Shown: positions 44,501 through 51,500 of the stretch, in pieces | Layout: each line of letters opens with the position of its first letter | Numbering within the stretch: position 1 is the first letter of the stretch | Source of the DNA: Patescibacteria group bacterium | GTDB taxonomy: Bacteria; Patescibacteriota; Gracilibacteria; UBA1369 | Direction: 5' to 3' | Assembly (NCBI GenBank): GCA_018825335.1 | Contig: JAHJEW010000051.1 | Coordinates: 1-59,578, forward strand | Length of the DNA: 59,578 nucleotides | Notes under the pieces: generated by a model | The model's input: the letters and a program-made list of their open reading frames with translations, nothing else | What the model was told of the DNA's origin: nothing | The model's database searches: none | Position numbers and translations under genes: made by a program

Positions 44501-44902
44501 CTGACTAAATACCACCTTAATAGGTGCATTGTAAGAAACAAGCCGAACATTTTCCTTCAAAGAATAACCAATAACCTGAGGTGCCGGAATTAAAGGATAA
44601 CTCACTACCCCGGAAATAAGCACAATCAACAATACCGCCACTGCATATGACCATCCGCCGAACGGAACTTTAAAGTAGGAGCTAAGAGAGACTTCTTTTG
44701 TGGTCTGATGAGCGGCTTTGATCTTTTTTGGCATGGTCTTGTGTTTAAGGAGTAATTGTTGGCGAAGTTTTTTCTGGAAAACGGGGCTCGGTGAATCTGG
44801 AGCCAATTTTTCTATGCTTTTAACGATATTATTCAGCTCAATTGGCGTCTTGCCATCAAGGTCTTTCATGAATTCCCTAATTTTCTTCTTATTAAAAAAC
44901 AT
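38543..44902 (-). CDS. Alpha-2-macroglobulin family protein with cytoplasmic N-terminal region
   Basis: 2119 aa. Residues 1-82 are charged and helical, cytosolic by prediction, with the stretch SPVFQKKLRQQLLLKHK resembling the start of anti-sigma-type proteins. A membrane anchor (about 84-105) follows. Next come SbsA/Big-5-like domains (VKVVFSQPMDHGSV, ITVLFDRPMTAL, IRLDFNQPM), then MG domains including YTDRPIYRPGHTVYFKGLV, and near residue 1625 the thioester motif YGCVEQTTS. An alpha-toroid domain (NGNGGWGIWQ) and a receptor-like C-terminal domain complete it. Bacterial macroglobulins trap attacking proteases in the envelope through the thioester. It starts 9 nt after the sigma-factor gene. 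Confidence 0.92.
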   Translation of the reverse strand: MFFNKKKIREFMKDLDGKTPIELNNIVKSIEKLAPDSPSPVFQKKLRQQLLLKHKTMPKKIKAAHQTTKEVSLSSYFKVPFGGWSYAVAVLLIVLISGVVSYPLIPAPQVIGYSLKENVRLVSYNAPIKVVFSQPMDHGSVERAFHVEPSVAGKISWSGNSLLFYPKNPFNVGDRYDVFIGKEAKSLFQKQMEFDYEETFEIIGPPQVLLYNPAPDSENIANDAKITVLFDRPMTALKSLDEGVASAPKMIFNPPLNGKYKWLGTDSISFIPEKLLYATEYKVTIPKGTAAADGGTTDQDFSFSFVTQKPELIGTIPYDGSIYNGPDTKIRLDFNQPMKLGDANNKIHLYKYEGTGDIDNMLSSGSEALGQTAPGNDWKEITFKVEYLKQEDIKSEPTDYDYWNFNDEEKSPEDLKKSLILTPAQKLGYKSLYLATVDVSFGGEEGTFTLPKSAAVAFKTVGEVSIVSTTPENGVDMGMKINPDTGKKYSGGFYWAEIVFSHPMDSEGIEDKVWITPEKVDKDIGEKIKPSVSFSGNGTVLSIQYAFDASTDYKVGIRSGQPDQFGQKLESDFEYSFKTPALDPNFQLFQGGDISILDVNKPPIYYVKSVNTDTLDFRFKKLSDEEFRDLYADGYLNYGAVESVKGPFAGWSKRVENKFNQSIHTQIDLAKELGHNLEPGIYYFDLRSPGVVDYYGRQRVEHQVFVVTSVSLAVKRAPDKLLVWATGIADGSPMADLNISVLDNSGEEIFSGKTDKDGLASFAFPNNGPGDYYYKEYTVFGRGNGNFTLAHSSWSEGIAPWNFNIDFSPEVSHYFIYSYTDRPIYRPGHTVYFKGLVRRDLDAKFNLPDLKNVHVIVTDSQGDNVYEKDLNLNSNGTYNGELKLSDNARTGSYSISSTLIGASGPEYLNSFYTSFRIAEYRKPDYELTLEGDKDNYVDGDTARLDVKGAFFFGSPMPNADIDWTVTRQDYFFFIPFDSVSIYASKWFSFSDEGYLCFWGCEGDNEVVSSGKAKLNENGEYTLELPFNLNDKKISQLYTVEVTAHDLNNQTVSNRLILPVHQGEYYMGIMNDDYVVQQGKPAKLEVISVDYIGMPLAGKKADVALYKRKWNTIKKKNVDGGFYYENSFEDTLVETKSLTTNDKGFAAIEFTPKDGGDFRAVVTSTDSRGHGVTAATSVYVSTSGFVNWGLENNDRIELVADKPEYKSGDTAKILVKSPYENVWALVTQERNSILDTRVVKISSNSETIDVPITDASIPNVFVSVVLVKGSNDAAGLEEPPLGANDERNVAAFKIGYTTLQVDNKSKQLQIDVTTDKDKYKPREKVTVKIKTTNQSGAPAPAEVSISVVDKSVLSLTENVTADLLNEFYRIRMLGVSTAHTLTKALSRVNIMVEAGLKGGGGADRQKRGIFKDTAYWEATIETDASGNGEATFELPDNLTTWEILAIGITDDTLVGSKKHEFLVTKDVLVRPVLPRFLIMNDTMKIGGIVHNYLDRDMDFIVSLQADGVNIKDDVKKRITLKSGEEKKVEWNIEVINRQEAVLTFDVQSTFDVQIGDILEQKLPIYPFSFPEIVATAQTISDNAKHVETIWLPLGTDVNFGELGVSIAPTLSGSISKGLEYLMMFPYGCVEQTTSALLPNVILSQLLDLPIIDDDLVDKKELEKNVQAGLQLLYKFQNGNGGWGIWQTSEPTPYLTAYVLYTLNETKKAGFSVDENVINHGIEYLTSYMNSHELAKEEGIKPYSESRYQANARAYALFVLAELGHGDLALTNNLYSYKDVLNIFAKAYLVMTYDSLGGNEDKVTNLKNEILNLAKETPRGVHFEESYNIWQFFDTNTRTTALVLQMLTHVDSNNPYIPKILRNLLLEKKDGHFSTTQETAVSLIAMIDYLKTSGELDADYDATVTVNGTEKISKVFNKENLTDMESLVIPLSELMSDNQDNEVVFSKEGSGKMYADINMKYYLPTEKVEPRNEGIVVTHEYFTADDKKMEIPLSTVKLGDNLKARITLVVPEDRYYVMVEDFLPAGLEGIDFGLNTSQQSLQQEERRNMFFDSSWYFNYSEVRDDRMMYFADFLPKGVYEIEYYIRATTPGVFHDLPVLAQELYFPEVFGRSAGQILTVHE

Positions 44903-44911
44903 GGGGAAAAG

Positions 44912-45460
44912 TTAAGCAAAATATGATAGTTCAGGCTTAATCCTCCTAAGTGCCCTGTAAAGAATAACGGCAACATTGCTTTCCGAAAGCCCTGTAACGG
45001 CAACTATTTCACGATTTGTCATTTGCGCAAAAAACTTCAAGTGAACAACATTTAGATCCCTTTCAGGTAAATCCTTCAAAACTTCCCTGACTTTTTGGGC
45101 AAGCTCATTCTCGGCGGCTTTCTTATGGGGGGAGATTTCCTTATTATCCGCTACCAGCCTGCCTTCATCTAGCTCCGAAGTCTTCTTTCTGTTACTTTTG
45201 GAAAAAAAATTATTTATGGAATTGCGGGCAATCGTAAAAAGCCAGGCGGCAAAAGGAATATTGCGCCACTCGAAACCATCTATATGCTCAAGAGCTTTCA
45301 TAAACACCTCGCTTACAATATCTTCACTGTCCGCCTGATCTCTGACTTTCATCAGAGTGTACGCATAAATCTTGGGAAAATAGTAATCATAAAGCTTCCC
45401 GAAACTCTCACCATGAGTTTTGGCATCTTCCACCAGCTGTTTTTCCTCCTGTAAGTCCAT
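44912..45460 (-). CDS. ECF-type RNA polymerase sigma factor
   Basis: 182 aa. Region 2 is visible at about 18-90 (FGKLYDYYFPKIYAYTLMKV, DIVSEVFMKALEHI, FAAWLFTIARNSINNF) and region 4 at about 125-178 (DLPERDLNVVHLKFFAQMTN, then AVTGLSESNVAVILYRALRR). There is no separate anti-sigma gene beside it; the next gene downstream is the membrane-anchored macroglobulin whose cytoplasmic N-terminus could serve that role. The 79-nt gap before it, after the penicillin-binding protein gene, may carry its own promoter. Confidence 0.9.
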   Translation of the reverse strand: MDLQEEKQLVEDAKTHGESFGKLYDYYFPKIYAYTLMKVRDQADSEDIVSEVFMKALEHIDGFEWRNIPFAAWLFTIARNSINNFFSKSNRKKTSELDEGRLVADNKEISPHKKAAENELAQKVREVLKDLPERDLNVVHLKFFAQMTNREIVAVTGLSESNVAVILYRALRRIKPELSYFA

Positions 45461-45539
45461 ATAATAATGTATCGAAAAGCACTTACCAGTCAGCTTAGTA
45501 TATTTTATAGATAGTACAACAGAATATTTTCCAAAAGTA

Positions 45540-48041
45540 TTACAAAATCGAAAAAGAGACGGTCGGGCTTTTAATCAACGTACCATTTTCCAATTCTGTT
45601 TCCGCGTAAAAAGAATGAATACCTTTTTGGGGTAGCCAAAGATAGGTGTATGGAACTTTATTTTGTGTACCCACCTGTACATTATCAATATAAAAATTCA
45701 CCTTTAAGGTGGATTTGGGAGGAGTCACCCGAAGCGGTACCTTTTGATCCTCCGGTGGCAGTAGATTACTCAAAATGAACTCGTCATTATTGGCGGGGGA
45801 ATCAACTATAATAAGATTGGACTGTTCATCCGTATAGCCGTTTGCATAGGTGGATGAATAATCCGATGATGCTGCACAGGTGGCGAAATGCGGCAGTGCA
45901 AGCCCCTTGGAGGTCGCCCATTTCTGTAATTCCGGTGGATAGGCCACGAGCACTTTTTGCTCCAAAGACAAAGGATTATATTGATTCTTGCATTGATCCG
46001 GAATAATACTGCCGGAATTTTTATCAACAGTAAAAAGTTGATAATAATCATCGGTTTCTTTGGGTAGGTTATCAGAGGAGAAAAATTCGTATAGTCGTTC
46101 CTTGCAATATTCGGTGGGTAGCTTGCCGGATAAGGCGCAAATCTCTTTTTGAACAATACCGTCCGGCACCTGGAAATCCACTTTTGGTGAGGTGGCTAGC
46201 GCAGCCCCCATGAAATCCGCCCAGATTGGGGCCGCCCCGTCTATGCCGGAAACATTTTCCATGGGACTTGCATCCGCATTGCCTACCCAAACCGCCGTTA
46301 ATAGCTGCGGCGAAAAACCTATTGTCCAGTTATCTTTAAAATTACGGGTGGTACCTGTTTTTACGGCTGCCGGATGCGATATTTCCAGTACGCCGCCTTC
46401 CCCGAAGCCGGGTATGCGCGCAAGCGGATCTTTTAAAATATCAATTACTAAATATGAATTTTCTTTCCCATGCGGCCCGAGAACATAGGAGGAAACAGGC
46501 TTTGTCCAGGAATAAAGCTCAGTTCCATCCGACGTTTCCACTTTTGAAATAGTTGAATAGTCAAATTTAAAGCCATAATTGGCCAGAACATTATATGCCT
46601 GCGCCATATCAATTAGCCGCACTTCTCCGCCGCCCAGCGTAAGCGCCAGACCATAATGCCCGGCAGATTCTGTTAACGTGGCAATACCAAGATCCTTAAG
46701 AAAAGCAATGAAATTGCCCACCCCAACAAAGTCCAGCGTCTTTACCGCCGGAATATTAAAAGAGCTTGCAAGGGCCGTTCTTACCCGCACCGGACCATGA
46801 TAATCCAGGTCGTAATTCTTGGGAGAATACGGTCCCGTTTCCGTGGAGAACTGGGTGGGGATATCATAAATAATTGTTGCGGGATTATAACCTTTTTCAA
46901 AAGCCAATAAATAAGTTAACGGCTTAATGGAAGATCCCGGCTGGCGCAGAGCTGTTCCCATATCCACAGCTCCGTCAATCGAATCATCAAAATAATTGGC
47001 GCTGCCCACCCATGCCAGGATTTGCCCCGTTTTTACATCCATGGATATTAATGATCCGTTCGTAACATTATGCCGGTCAAGAAGGGCAATATGCCGATCA
47101 ATCGTTCTTTCCGCCAATTGCTGAAGATTATAATCAAGAGTGGTAACGACATTTAAGCCGCCTCTGTGAACCAGTTCCTCTCCATAAAGATCCTCCAGTT
47201 GAGTTAATACATGGTGCACAAAATGAGGAGCTTTAATGGGATACCTGTTTGCCTGAAGATCAATAGCCTCCGCAGATGCAGAGTCCGCATCCGCCTGAAC
47301 CAGAAATTTTTGCTTAACCATCTGATCCAAAACATACTTTTGCCGATTTTTGGCTTGCGAAAAAGCAGTATATGGATCGTAAAGCGAGGGTGACTGAGGC
47401 AAACCGGCAATAAAGGTTATTTGAGCCAGATCCAGATCGTAAACATGCCTTCCAAAATAGTTTTGCGCAGCCGCTTCAACCCCATAAGAAAGATTCCCAA
47501 AATAAATTTTATTCAAATAAAGCTCTAAAATCTCATCTTTTGAATAAAAGTTACTTAGACGCACGGCATAAATGGCTTCCATGGCCTTATCCCAAATATT
47601 TTTATTCGGACGCCCAAGCATATTTCTGAACAGCTGTTGGGTAATCGTACTGGCACCGCTGACTATCCGTCCCTCGCGCACATTAAAGAAAACAGCCCTT
47701 CCTATAGCCAGAATATCAACTCCAGGGTGTGAATAAAAATTAATATCCTCCGCCGCCAGAGTGGCATCAATCAGACTTTGCGGCATTTTTTCAAGCGGAA
47801 TAAAAGTCTTGCGCCCCGACTCCGGAAGAAGAACCTCGTAAAGCAAAACACCATTGCGATCAAAGATCTTTGTCGTGGCAATATTCCGGGTATCCGCGAA
47901 CGGATCGGGCAAAGGCAGGAAATAGGCGATATACAAATAAAAAGAACAGATCAAAGCAACCAGACAAAACAAAACAGCCATCATCCAAAACCAAACCGGA
48001 TGCAGGGCTGCCCATTTTCTTATTTCCAGAACTGATACCAT
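45540..48041 (-). CDS. pbpC: Bifunctional penicillin-binding protein 1C-type
   Basis: 833 aa. A single N-terminal membrane anchor (about 15-40) precedes a GT51 glycosyltransferase domain with AAEDINFYSHPGVD, GASTITQQLFRN and KIYFGNLSYGVEAAA. The transpeptidase domain carries all three active-site boxes: SSIK (in RQPGSSIKPLTYL), SFN (ASSFNIPA) and KTGT (AVKTGTTRNFKDNW). The last about 100 residues (KVNFYIDNVQVG, YTYLWLPQKGIHSF) match the PBP1C C-terminal domain. It polymerises and cross-links peptidoglycan. Co-location with an alpha-2-macroglobulin gene is well known for PBP1C in other bacteria. Its start lies inside the end of the upstream HTH gene (22-nt overlap). Confidence 0.92.
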   Translation of the reverse strand: MVSVLEIRKWAALHPVWFWMMAVLFCLVALICSFYLYIAYFLPLPDPFADTRNIATTKIFDRNGVLLYEVLLPESGRKTFIPLEKMPQSLIDATLAAEDINFYSHPGVDILAIGRAVFFNVREGRIVSGASTITQQLFRNMLGRPNKNIWDKAMEAIYAVRLSNFYSKDEILELYLNKIYFGNLSYGVEAAAQNYFGRHVYDLDLAQITFIAGLPQSPSLYDPYTAFSQAKNRQKYVLDQMVKQKFLVQADADSASAEAIDLQANRYPIKAPHFVHHVLTQLEDLYGEELVHRGGLNVVTTLDYNLQQLAERTIDRHIALLDRHNVTNGSLISMDVKTGQILAWVGSANYFDDSIDGAVDMGTALRQPGSSIKPLTYLLAFEKGYNPATIIYDIPTQFSTETGPYSPKNYDLDYHGPVRVRTALASSFNIPAVKTLDFVGVGNFIAFLKDLGIATLTESAGHYGLALTLGGGEVRLIDMAQAYNVLANYGFKFDYSTISKVETSDGTELYSWTKPVSSYVLGPHGKENSYLVIDILKDPLARIPGFGEGGVLEISHPAAVKTGTTRNFKDNWTIGFSPQLLTAVWVGNADASPMENVSGIDGAAPIWADFMGAALATSPKVDFQVPDGIVQKEICALSGKLPTEYCKERLYEFFSSDNLPKETDDYYQLFTVDKNSGSIIPDQCKNQYNPLSLEQKVLVAYPPELQKWATSKGLALPHFATCAASSDYSSTYANGYTDEQSNLIIVDSPANNDEFILSNLLPPEDQKVPLRVTPPKSTLKVNFYIDNVQVGTQNKVPYTYLWLPQKGIHSFYAETELENGTLIKSPTVSFSIL

Positions 48042-48442
48042 TTTTTATTATTCGGCTCCTCTAAAAGCTTAAGCTGATTTTCCATGACCACAAACCGATC
48101 CTGGAAAGTCTTCATAAAACGCATAAAGCTTTGTTTTGCCTGTTCATGTTCAGATAAAATATTACCTATTTCCGCCTGAACTTTGTTAAGATCATCAATA
48201 GTGGCAAACTCCTGCGCAATGGCTTTATTCCCACTAATATTTCTCTGCTTTCTATCCTGCTTGGAAACGCGCAATTTGTATAGTTCAATAATGCTTTCCC
48301 GATTAATCAAATAGTTAAAACCCTGTGGCGTTCTTTTCCTTTTGGAAGCTACTTTATTGGCCTTAATGGCCCTCCTCAAAGTTTGAACCGATTTGCCGCT
48401 TAGCGCCGCCGCTTCCTGAATTGTAATGAGAGCACCAGCCAT
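48020..48442 (-). CDS. MerR-like helix-turn-helix protein with coiled coil
   Basis: 140 aa. The N-terminus (ITIQEAAALSGKSVQTLRRA, then IKANKVASKRKRTPQGFNYL) is a MerR/excisionase-type winged helix. A basic linker and a long amphipathic coiled coil (about 80-130) follow. The C-terminus is aromatic and basic (KKWYQFWK). The gene overlaps pbpC by 22 nt and heads the envelope operon, so it may regulate it; that is inference from position. Confidence 0.75.
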   Translation of the reverse strand: MAGALITIQEAAALSGKSVQTLRRAIKANKVASKRKRTPQGFNYLINRESIIELYKLRVSKQDRKQRNISGNKAIAQEFATIDDLNKVQAEIGNILSEHEQAKQSFMRFMKTFQDRFVVMENQLKLLEEPNNKKWYQFWK

Positions 48443-48559
48443 AATCGAAAATGATAACCTTACGTTGCATTATATTGGTTACCCACCCGCTTAATCAAGC
48501 AAAAAGCCGGGTGCGTTTATAGCAAAGCAAAACCCCTCATCGCATTGCAGGGTGCAAGA

Positions 48560-48635
48560 TGGTGGGCCAAGCAGGAATCGAACCTGCGACCATCTGCTTA
48601 AAAGGCAGCTGCTCTACCGACTGAGCTATTGGCCC
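48560..48635 (-). tRNA. tRNA-Lys (UUU)
   Basis: Full cloverleaf on the minus strand: acceptor GGGCCAA with TTGGCCC, D arm AGCTCAGTCGGTAGAGC, anticodon loop CTTTTAA (anticodon TTT), T arm GCAGGTTCGATTCCTGC, and encoded ACCA end. Confidence 0.97.
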
Positions 48636-48689
48636 TAAATATCTTCATGCAAAAAAGCCCCACTATTCTATTGATAGAGCATTTGTTTA

Positions 48690-49280
48690 TCAAGCCGATT
48701 TTTTGTGGAAAAGACTCAAAAGAATCATGCCAACGCCCGGAATGAAAAACCACATATTTGAATAATCAATCATTAATCGTACAAAGCGGGACTCACCATA
48801 AATAGAGGTGAGCGGGCTGTTCGCATTAGCAACATCCGATATCAATGATCCTCCGGCAACAAAAATCATTATCGCGCTCATCATAAGGCCGGCGCTCATA
48901 ACGCCAAGAGCAAGGTTGATACCCATTTTAAGACTCAAAGGCCGACTATCATCAGCATCAAAATTATAAAGTCCCCGCACGGCAATAATCACAATAAAGG
49001 TAATAAGAATAAGTACCTTGAAAAAAGCCGTCGCCTGGTCGGAATTAGCTATTGCAAAAAGTCGCAGAAACTTTAGAAACGATTCCGAATTGGCAAGATA
49101 AGTGGAAAAAAGATTACCGACCGCATCACTGCATAAGATCGCCACATAGGTTGCGGAAATAACTTTAAGGGTCTGGTTGCGCCCGATAATGAAGCTATAG
49201 GCAACTACAACGCCAAAGAATGCCAGAATAAACAGATCCCAAGAAAGGTTAATATTCATTGCAGCCAAATAATCAATCAA
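48690..49280 (-). CDS. Multi-pass membrane protein, CvpA-like topology
   Basis: 196 aa with four to five hydrophobic helices (about 14-33, 40-58, 86-106, 122-146 and 172-190). The pattern of an N-terminal DLFILAFFGVVVAYSFIIG helix and length are similar to colicin V production (CvpA) proteins, but no decisive motif is seen. An alternative start at 49259 (MNINLSW) is possible. It lies between dnaJ and tRNA-Lys on the same strand. Confidence 0.6.
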   Translation of the reverse strand: MIDYLAAMNINLSWDLFILAFFGVVVAYSFIIGRNQTLKVISATYVAILCSDAVGNLFSTYLANSESFLKFLRLFAIANSDQATAFFKVLILITFIVIIAVRGLYNFDADDSRPLSLKMGINLALGVMSAGLMMSAIMIFVAGGSLISDVANANSPLTSIYGESRFVRLMIDYSNMWFFIPGVGMILLSLFHKKSA

Positions 49281-49333
49281 TTGCCACTCATTATACTGGC
49301 AATCATTGCAAGTGCAAAGTGCTTAAAAAAAGA

Positions 49334-50479
49334 CTAGCTCAAAAGGCTGTCCAGGAACCCCTTTTTCCCTTTTGTGCTAATCTTTGCCTCTTTGGCCAAT
49401 TGTAAATAAAGATCCTTTTCTTTGCGCGAAAGTTTTAAAGGGATATCGACAATGATTTTGGTGTATTGATCGCCCTTGCCGGTGCCGCGAAGTTTTTCAA
49501 TCCCGTATTCCTTCAGGCGAAAAACCTTACCGCTTTGGGTGCCTGCCGGAATTTTTAGCGTAACTTTTTCACGAAGAGTATCAACTTCAATCTCATCACC
49601 AAGGAGGGCTTGCAATAAATGAATATGGAGTTCGTTATGAATGTCGTAGCCGTTTCGCACAAATTTTTTGCTGGGCGCGGTGCGAATATGAATGTACAGA
49701 TCGCCGCTGCCGCCGCCCAAATAACCGGCCTCACCCTTACCGCTAAGGCGAATGGTGGAATCGTTATCGACTCCAGCCGGAATTTTAACTCTGACTTTTT
49801 CATCTTTTTTCATGCGGGTGGAACCATGACATACGGTGCATATTTTCTCATGTGTCCGACCTTCACCGTTGCATTCATTGCAGGCCGTGGATGTCGCCAT
49901 CTGACCAAAAAGCGTTTGCCTGACTGTCCTGATTTCACCGGTGCCGTTGCAAATTCTGCATGTCACGGACTTGCTACCGGGCTCTGCGCCGGTGGCGTGA
50001 CAATGATCACATTGCACGGCCTTGGTCACCATTAAATCTTTTTCCGTCCCAAATGCGGCCTCTTCAAAAGATATTGTGAGTTGAAATTCAATATCGCTGC
50101 CGGGTATGGGGCCGGTACGCTTTCTCTTGGCGCCCCCGGCGCCTCCAAAAAAAGTTTCAAAAATATCTGAAAACCCGCCTCCGCTAAACTGGGAAAAATC
50201 AAATCCGGATGCATTAAATCCCTGGGCTCCCCCAAATCCGGTGCCACCCCCAAAGCCCTGGCCGCCTGCGGAGCCAAAAGTGTCGTAATGAGAACGTTTC
50301 TGCTTATCCGAAAGAACCTCATAAGCCTCATTCGCCTCTTTGAACTTGCTTTCAGCGGCTTTATCGCCCTTATGTTTATCCGGATGATATTGTTGCGCCA
50401 ATTTCCTGTAAGCTTTTTTTATTTCGAGGTCGCTGGCATTTTTAGAAACGCCAAGAACTTCGTAGTAGTTTTTTGCCAT
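49334..50479 (-). CDS. dnaJ: Chaperone protein DnaJ
   Basis: 381 aa, full-length type I. The J domain has the HPD triad in KLAQQYHPDKHKGD. A G/F-rich linker (about 70-105) is followed by the zinc-binding centre with four paired cysteine motifs: CDHCHATG, CRICNGTG, CNECNGEG and CTVCHGST. The fourth departs from CxxCxGxG only after the second cysteine. Two C-terminal beta domains follow (VRVKIPAGVDNDSTIRLSG). It delivers substrates to DnaK and stimulates its ATPase. No dnaK or grpE is in the window. Three hairpins lie just upstream. Confidence 0.95.
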   Translation of the reverse strand: MAKNYYEVLGVSKNASDLEIKKAYRKLAQQYHPDKHKGDKAAESKFKEANEAYEVLSDKQKRSHYDTFGSAGGQGFGGGTGFGGAQGFNASGFDFSQFSGGGFSDIFETFFGGAGGAKRKRTGPIPGSDIEFQLTISFEEAAFGTEKDLMVTKAVQCDHCHATGAEPGSKSVTCRICNGTGEIRTVRQTLFGQMATSTACNECNGEGRTHEKICTVCHGSTRMKKDEKVRVKIPAGVDNDSTIRLSGKGEAGYLGGGSGDLYIHIRTAPSKKFVRNGYDIHNELHIHLLQALLGDEIEVDTLREKVTLKIPAGTQSGKVFRLKEYGIEKLRGTGKGDQYTKIIVDIPLKLSRKEKDLYLQLAKEAKISTKGKKGFLDSLLS

Positions 50480-50634
50480 CAGAGTGAGCGTTAGCGAGCT
50501 CTCGCGTGCGTAAGCACGCTAATAATAGTGCAGCGAAGTTTGCGAAGCAAACACAATATCTTAACAATATCATATTTGAAAACCCCCCCGCGGTAGTATA
50601 AAGTTACCCGCGCCTGGTCAAATACAATAAACGC
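50480..50634. promoter_or_regulatory. Hairpin-rich divergent region between dnaJ and tRNA-Glu
   Basis: Three hairpins occur within 60 nt of the dnaJ start: GCGAG/CTCGC (50494-50505), GCGTGC-GTAA-GCACGC (50504-50519) and GTTTGC-GAA-GCAAAC (50538-50552). On the plus strand TTGAAA (from about 50576) and TATAAA near 50597 may form the tRNA-Glu promoter, though the spacer is short. No CIRCE element was seen. Confidence 0.4.
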
Positions 50635-50710
50635 GGTCCCATCGTCTAGTGGCCCAGGACGCCACCCTCTCACGGTGGAAACACGGGTTCGACTCCCGTT
50701 GGGACTGCCA
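50635..50710 (+). tRNA. tRNA-Glu (CUC)
   Basis: Acceptor GGTCCCA with TGGGACT, D arm TCGTCTAGTGGCCCAGGACG, anticodon arm CCACCCTCTCACGGTGG (anticodon CTC), T arm ACGGGTTCGACTCCCGT, and encoded CCA. The final CCA is also the first three bases of the inverted repeat that follows. Confidence 0.95.
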
Positions 50711-50835
50711 AAAAGTGAATACTTTCGATTTTAGCTGCGTTGGCTGCGAATAAAATTTCCATCGCCGTATGTCCCTATACGGCTCAGGAAATTTTTTCTT
50801 GCCGCCTTGTAAAATCGAAAGTATTCACTTTTTGG
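50708..50835. repeat. 128-nt inverted-repeat element abutting tRNA-Glu
   Basis: Arms 50708-50733 and 50810-50835 are perfect 26-base reverse complements (CCAAAAAGTGAATACTTTCG and onward). Inside, AAATTTCC pairs with GGAAATTT and GCCGTAT (50764-50770) with ATACGGC (50776-50782). The element contains no gene. It could be a miniature transposable element, an interspersed hairpin repeat or a strong bidirectional terminator; its arm begins at the tRNA CCA end. Confidence 0.8.
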
Positions 50836-50861
50836 ATAGCGAAAAATAAGCCGCGGAGGCC

Positions 50862-51416
50862 TTATTCTTCCTCCTTTTTCTTTTTTATCGTGTGCTGAAA
50901 TTTCAGAACGGCAAAGTTCAGCTCAATGGTGGTTTCACTTTCGCTAAAAGATAAGTCGTCTTCCATAATTTCGGCAATAATTTCTCCACTTTTTCGCATC
51001 AGCTTTTGCTTTTGTTGTTCGTCAGGCGGGGCAGATAATTGGCGGATGTTACGTGAAAGGTGTTTAACTCTGGCAAAAGTTTCAATAATTGCAAGGGTGG
51101 TTTGGGTTGCTTTGGGGCTTTTCAGGATGGTTGCAAGCATATAGAGTCCTTTTTCGGTAAAAGCTTTGGGGTTTGGCGTAGAGTGTTTCAGCAAATTGAA
51201 CTGGTGGAAATTTTCCACCAGTTCGTTTTTCTCAGCGATCGACAATTCAAAAACATATCCTTCGGGAAACTTATACGGATTATTTTTAACAGATTTATTA
51301 ATATCGCGCGTTGCCACACCGTAAAGCGCAGCCACATCACTATCCATAATAACTTTTTGTCCTCTGATCTCAATAAGTTTGCTTTGTACGTCTTCAAAAT
51401 TTGCGATTTCCGGCAT
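50862..51416 (-). CDS. ORF6N/KilA-N-like domain protein (phage antirepressor type)
   Basis: 184 aa from the ATG at 51416; a longer frame to 51641 adds unlike residues and overlaps the phosphoribosyltransferase gene. ORF6N motifs are clear: QSKLIEIRGQKVIMDSDVAA, LYGVATRDINKSVKNNPYKF, PEGYVFELSI, and PKAFTEKGLYMLATILKSPK. The C-terminal portion is helical with a lysine/glutamate-rich end. The domain is common in phage antirepressors and in stand-alone chromosomal genes. No phage structural genes are near, so this is probably a domesticated or mobile single gene. It lies next to the tRNA-Glu inverted repeat. Confidence 0.85.
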   Translation of the reverse strand: MPEIANFEDVQSKLIEIRGQKVIMDSDVAALYGVATRDINKSVKNNPYKFPEGYVFELSIAEKNELVENFHQFNLLKHSTPNPKAFTEKGLYMLATILKSPKATQTTLAIIETFARVKHLSRNIRQLSAPPDEQQKQKLMRKSGEIIAEIMEDDLSFSESETTIELNFAVLKFQHTIKKKKEEE

Positions 51417-51500
51417 AGGTTTCCTGTTCCTGAAAGATTTATGGATGACCACACTTTTATACAGTACAATCATTAAGAATTTATAAAGCAGACATAAAAA

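Noticed and set aside
43738..45720. CACCTTAAAGGTG-like sequences near 43740 and 45705, similar to the terminator at 10955
   Set aside because: Both lie inside coding sequence and have no T-run; chance similarity is likely.
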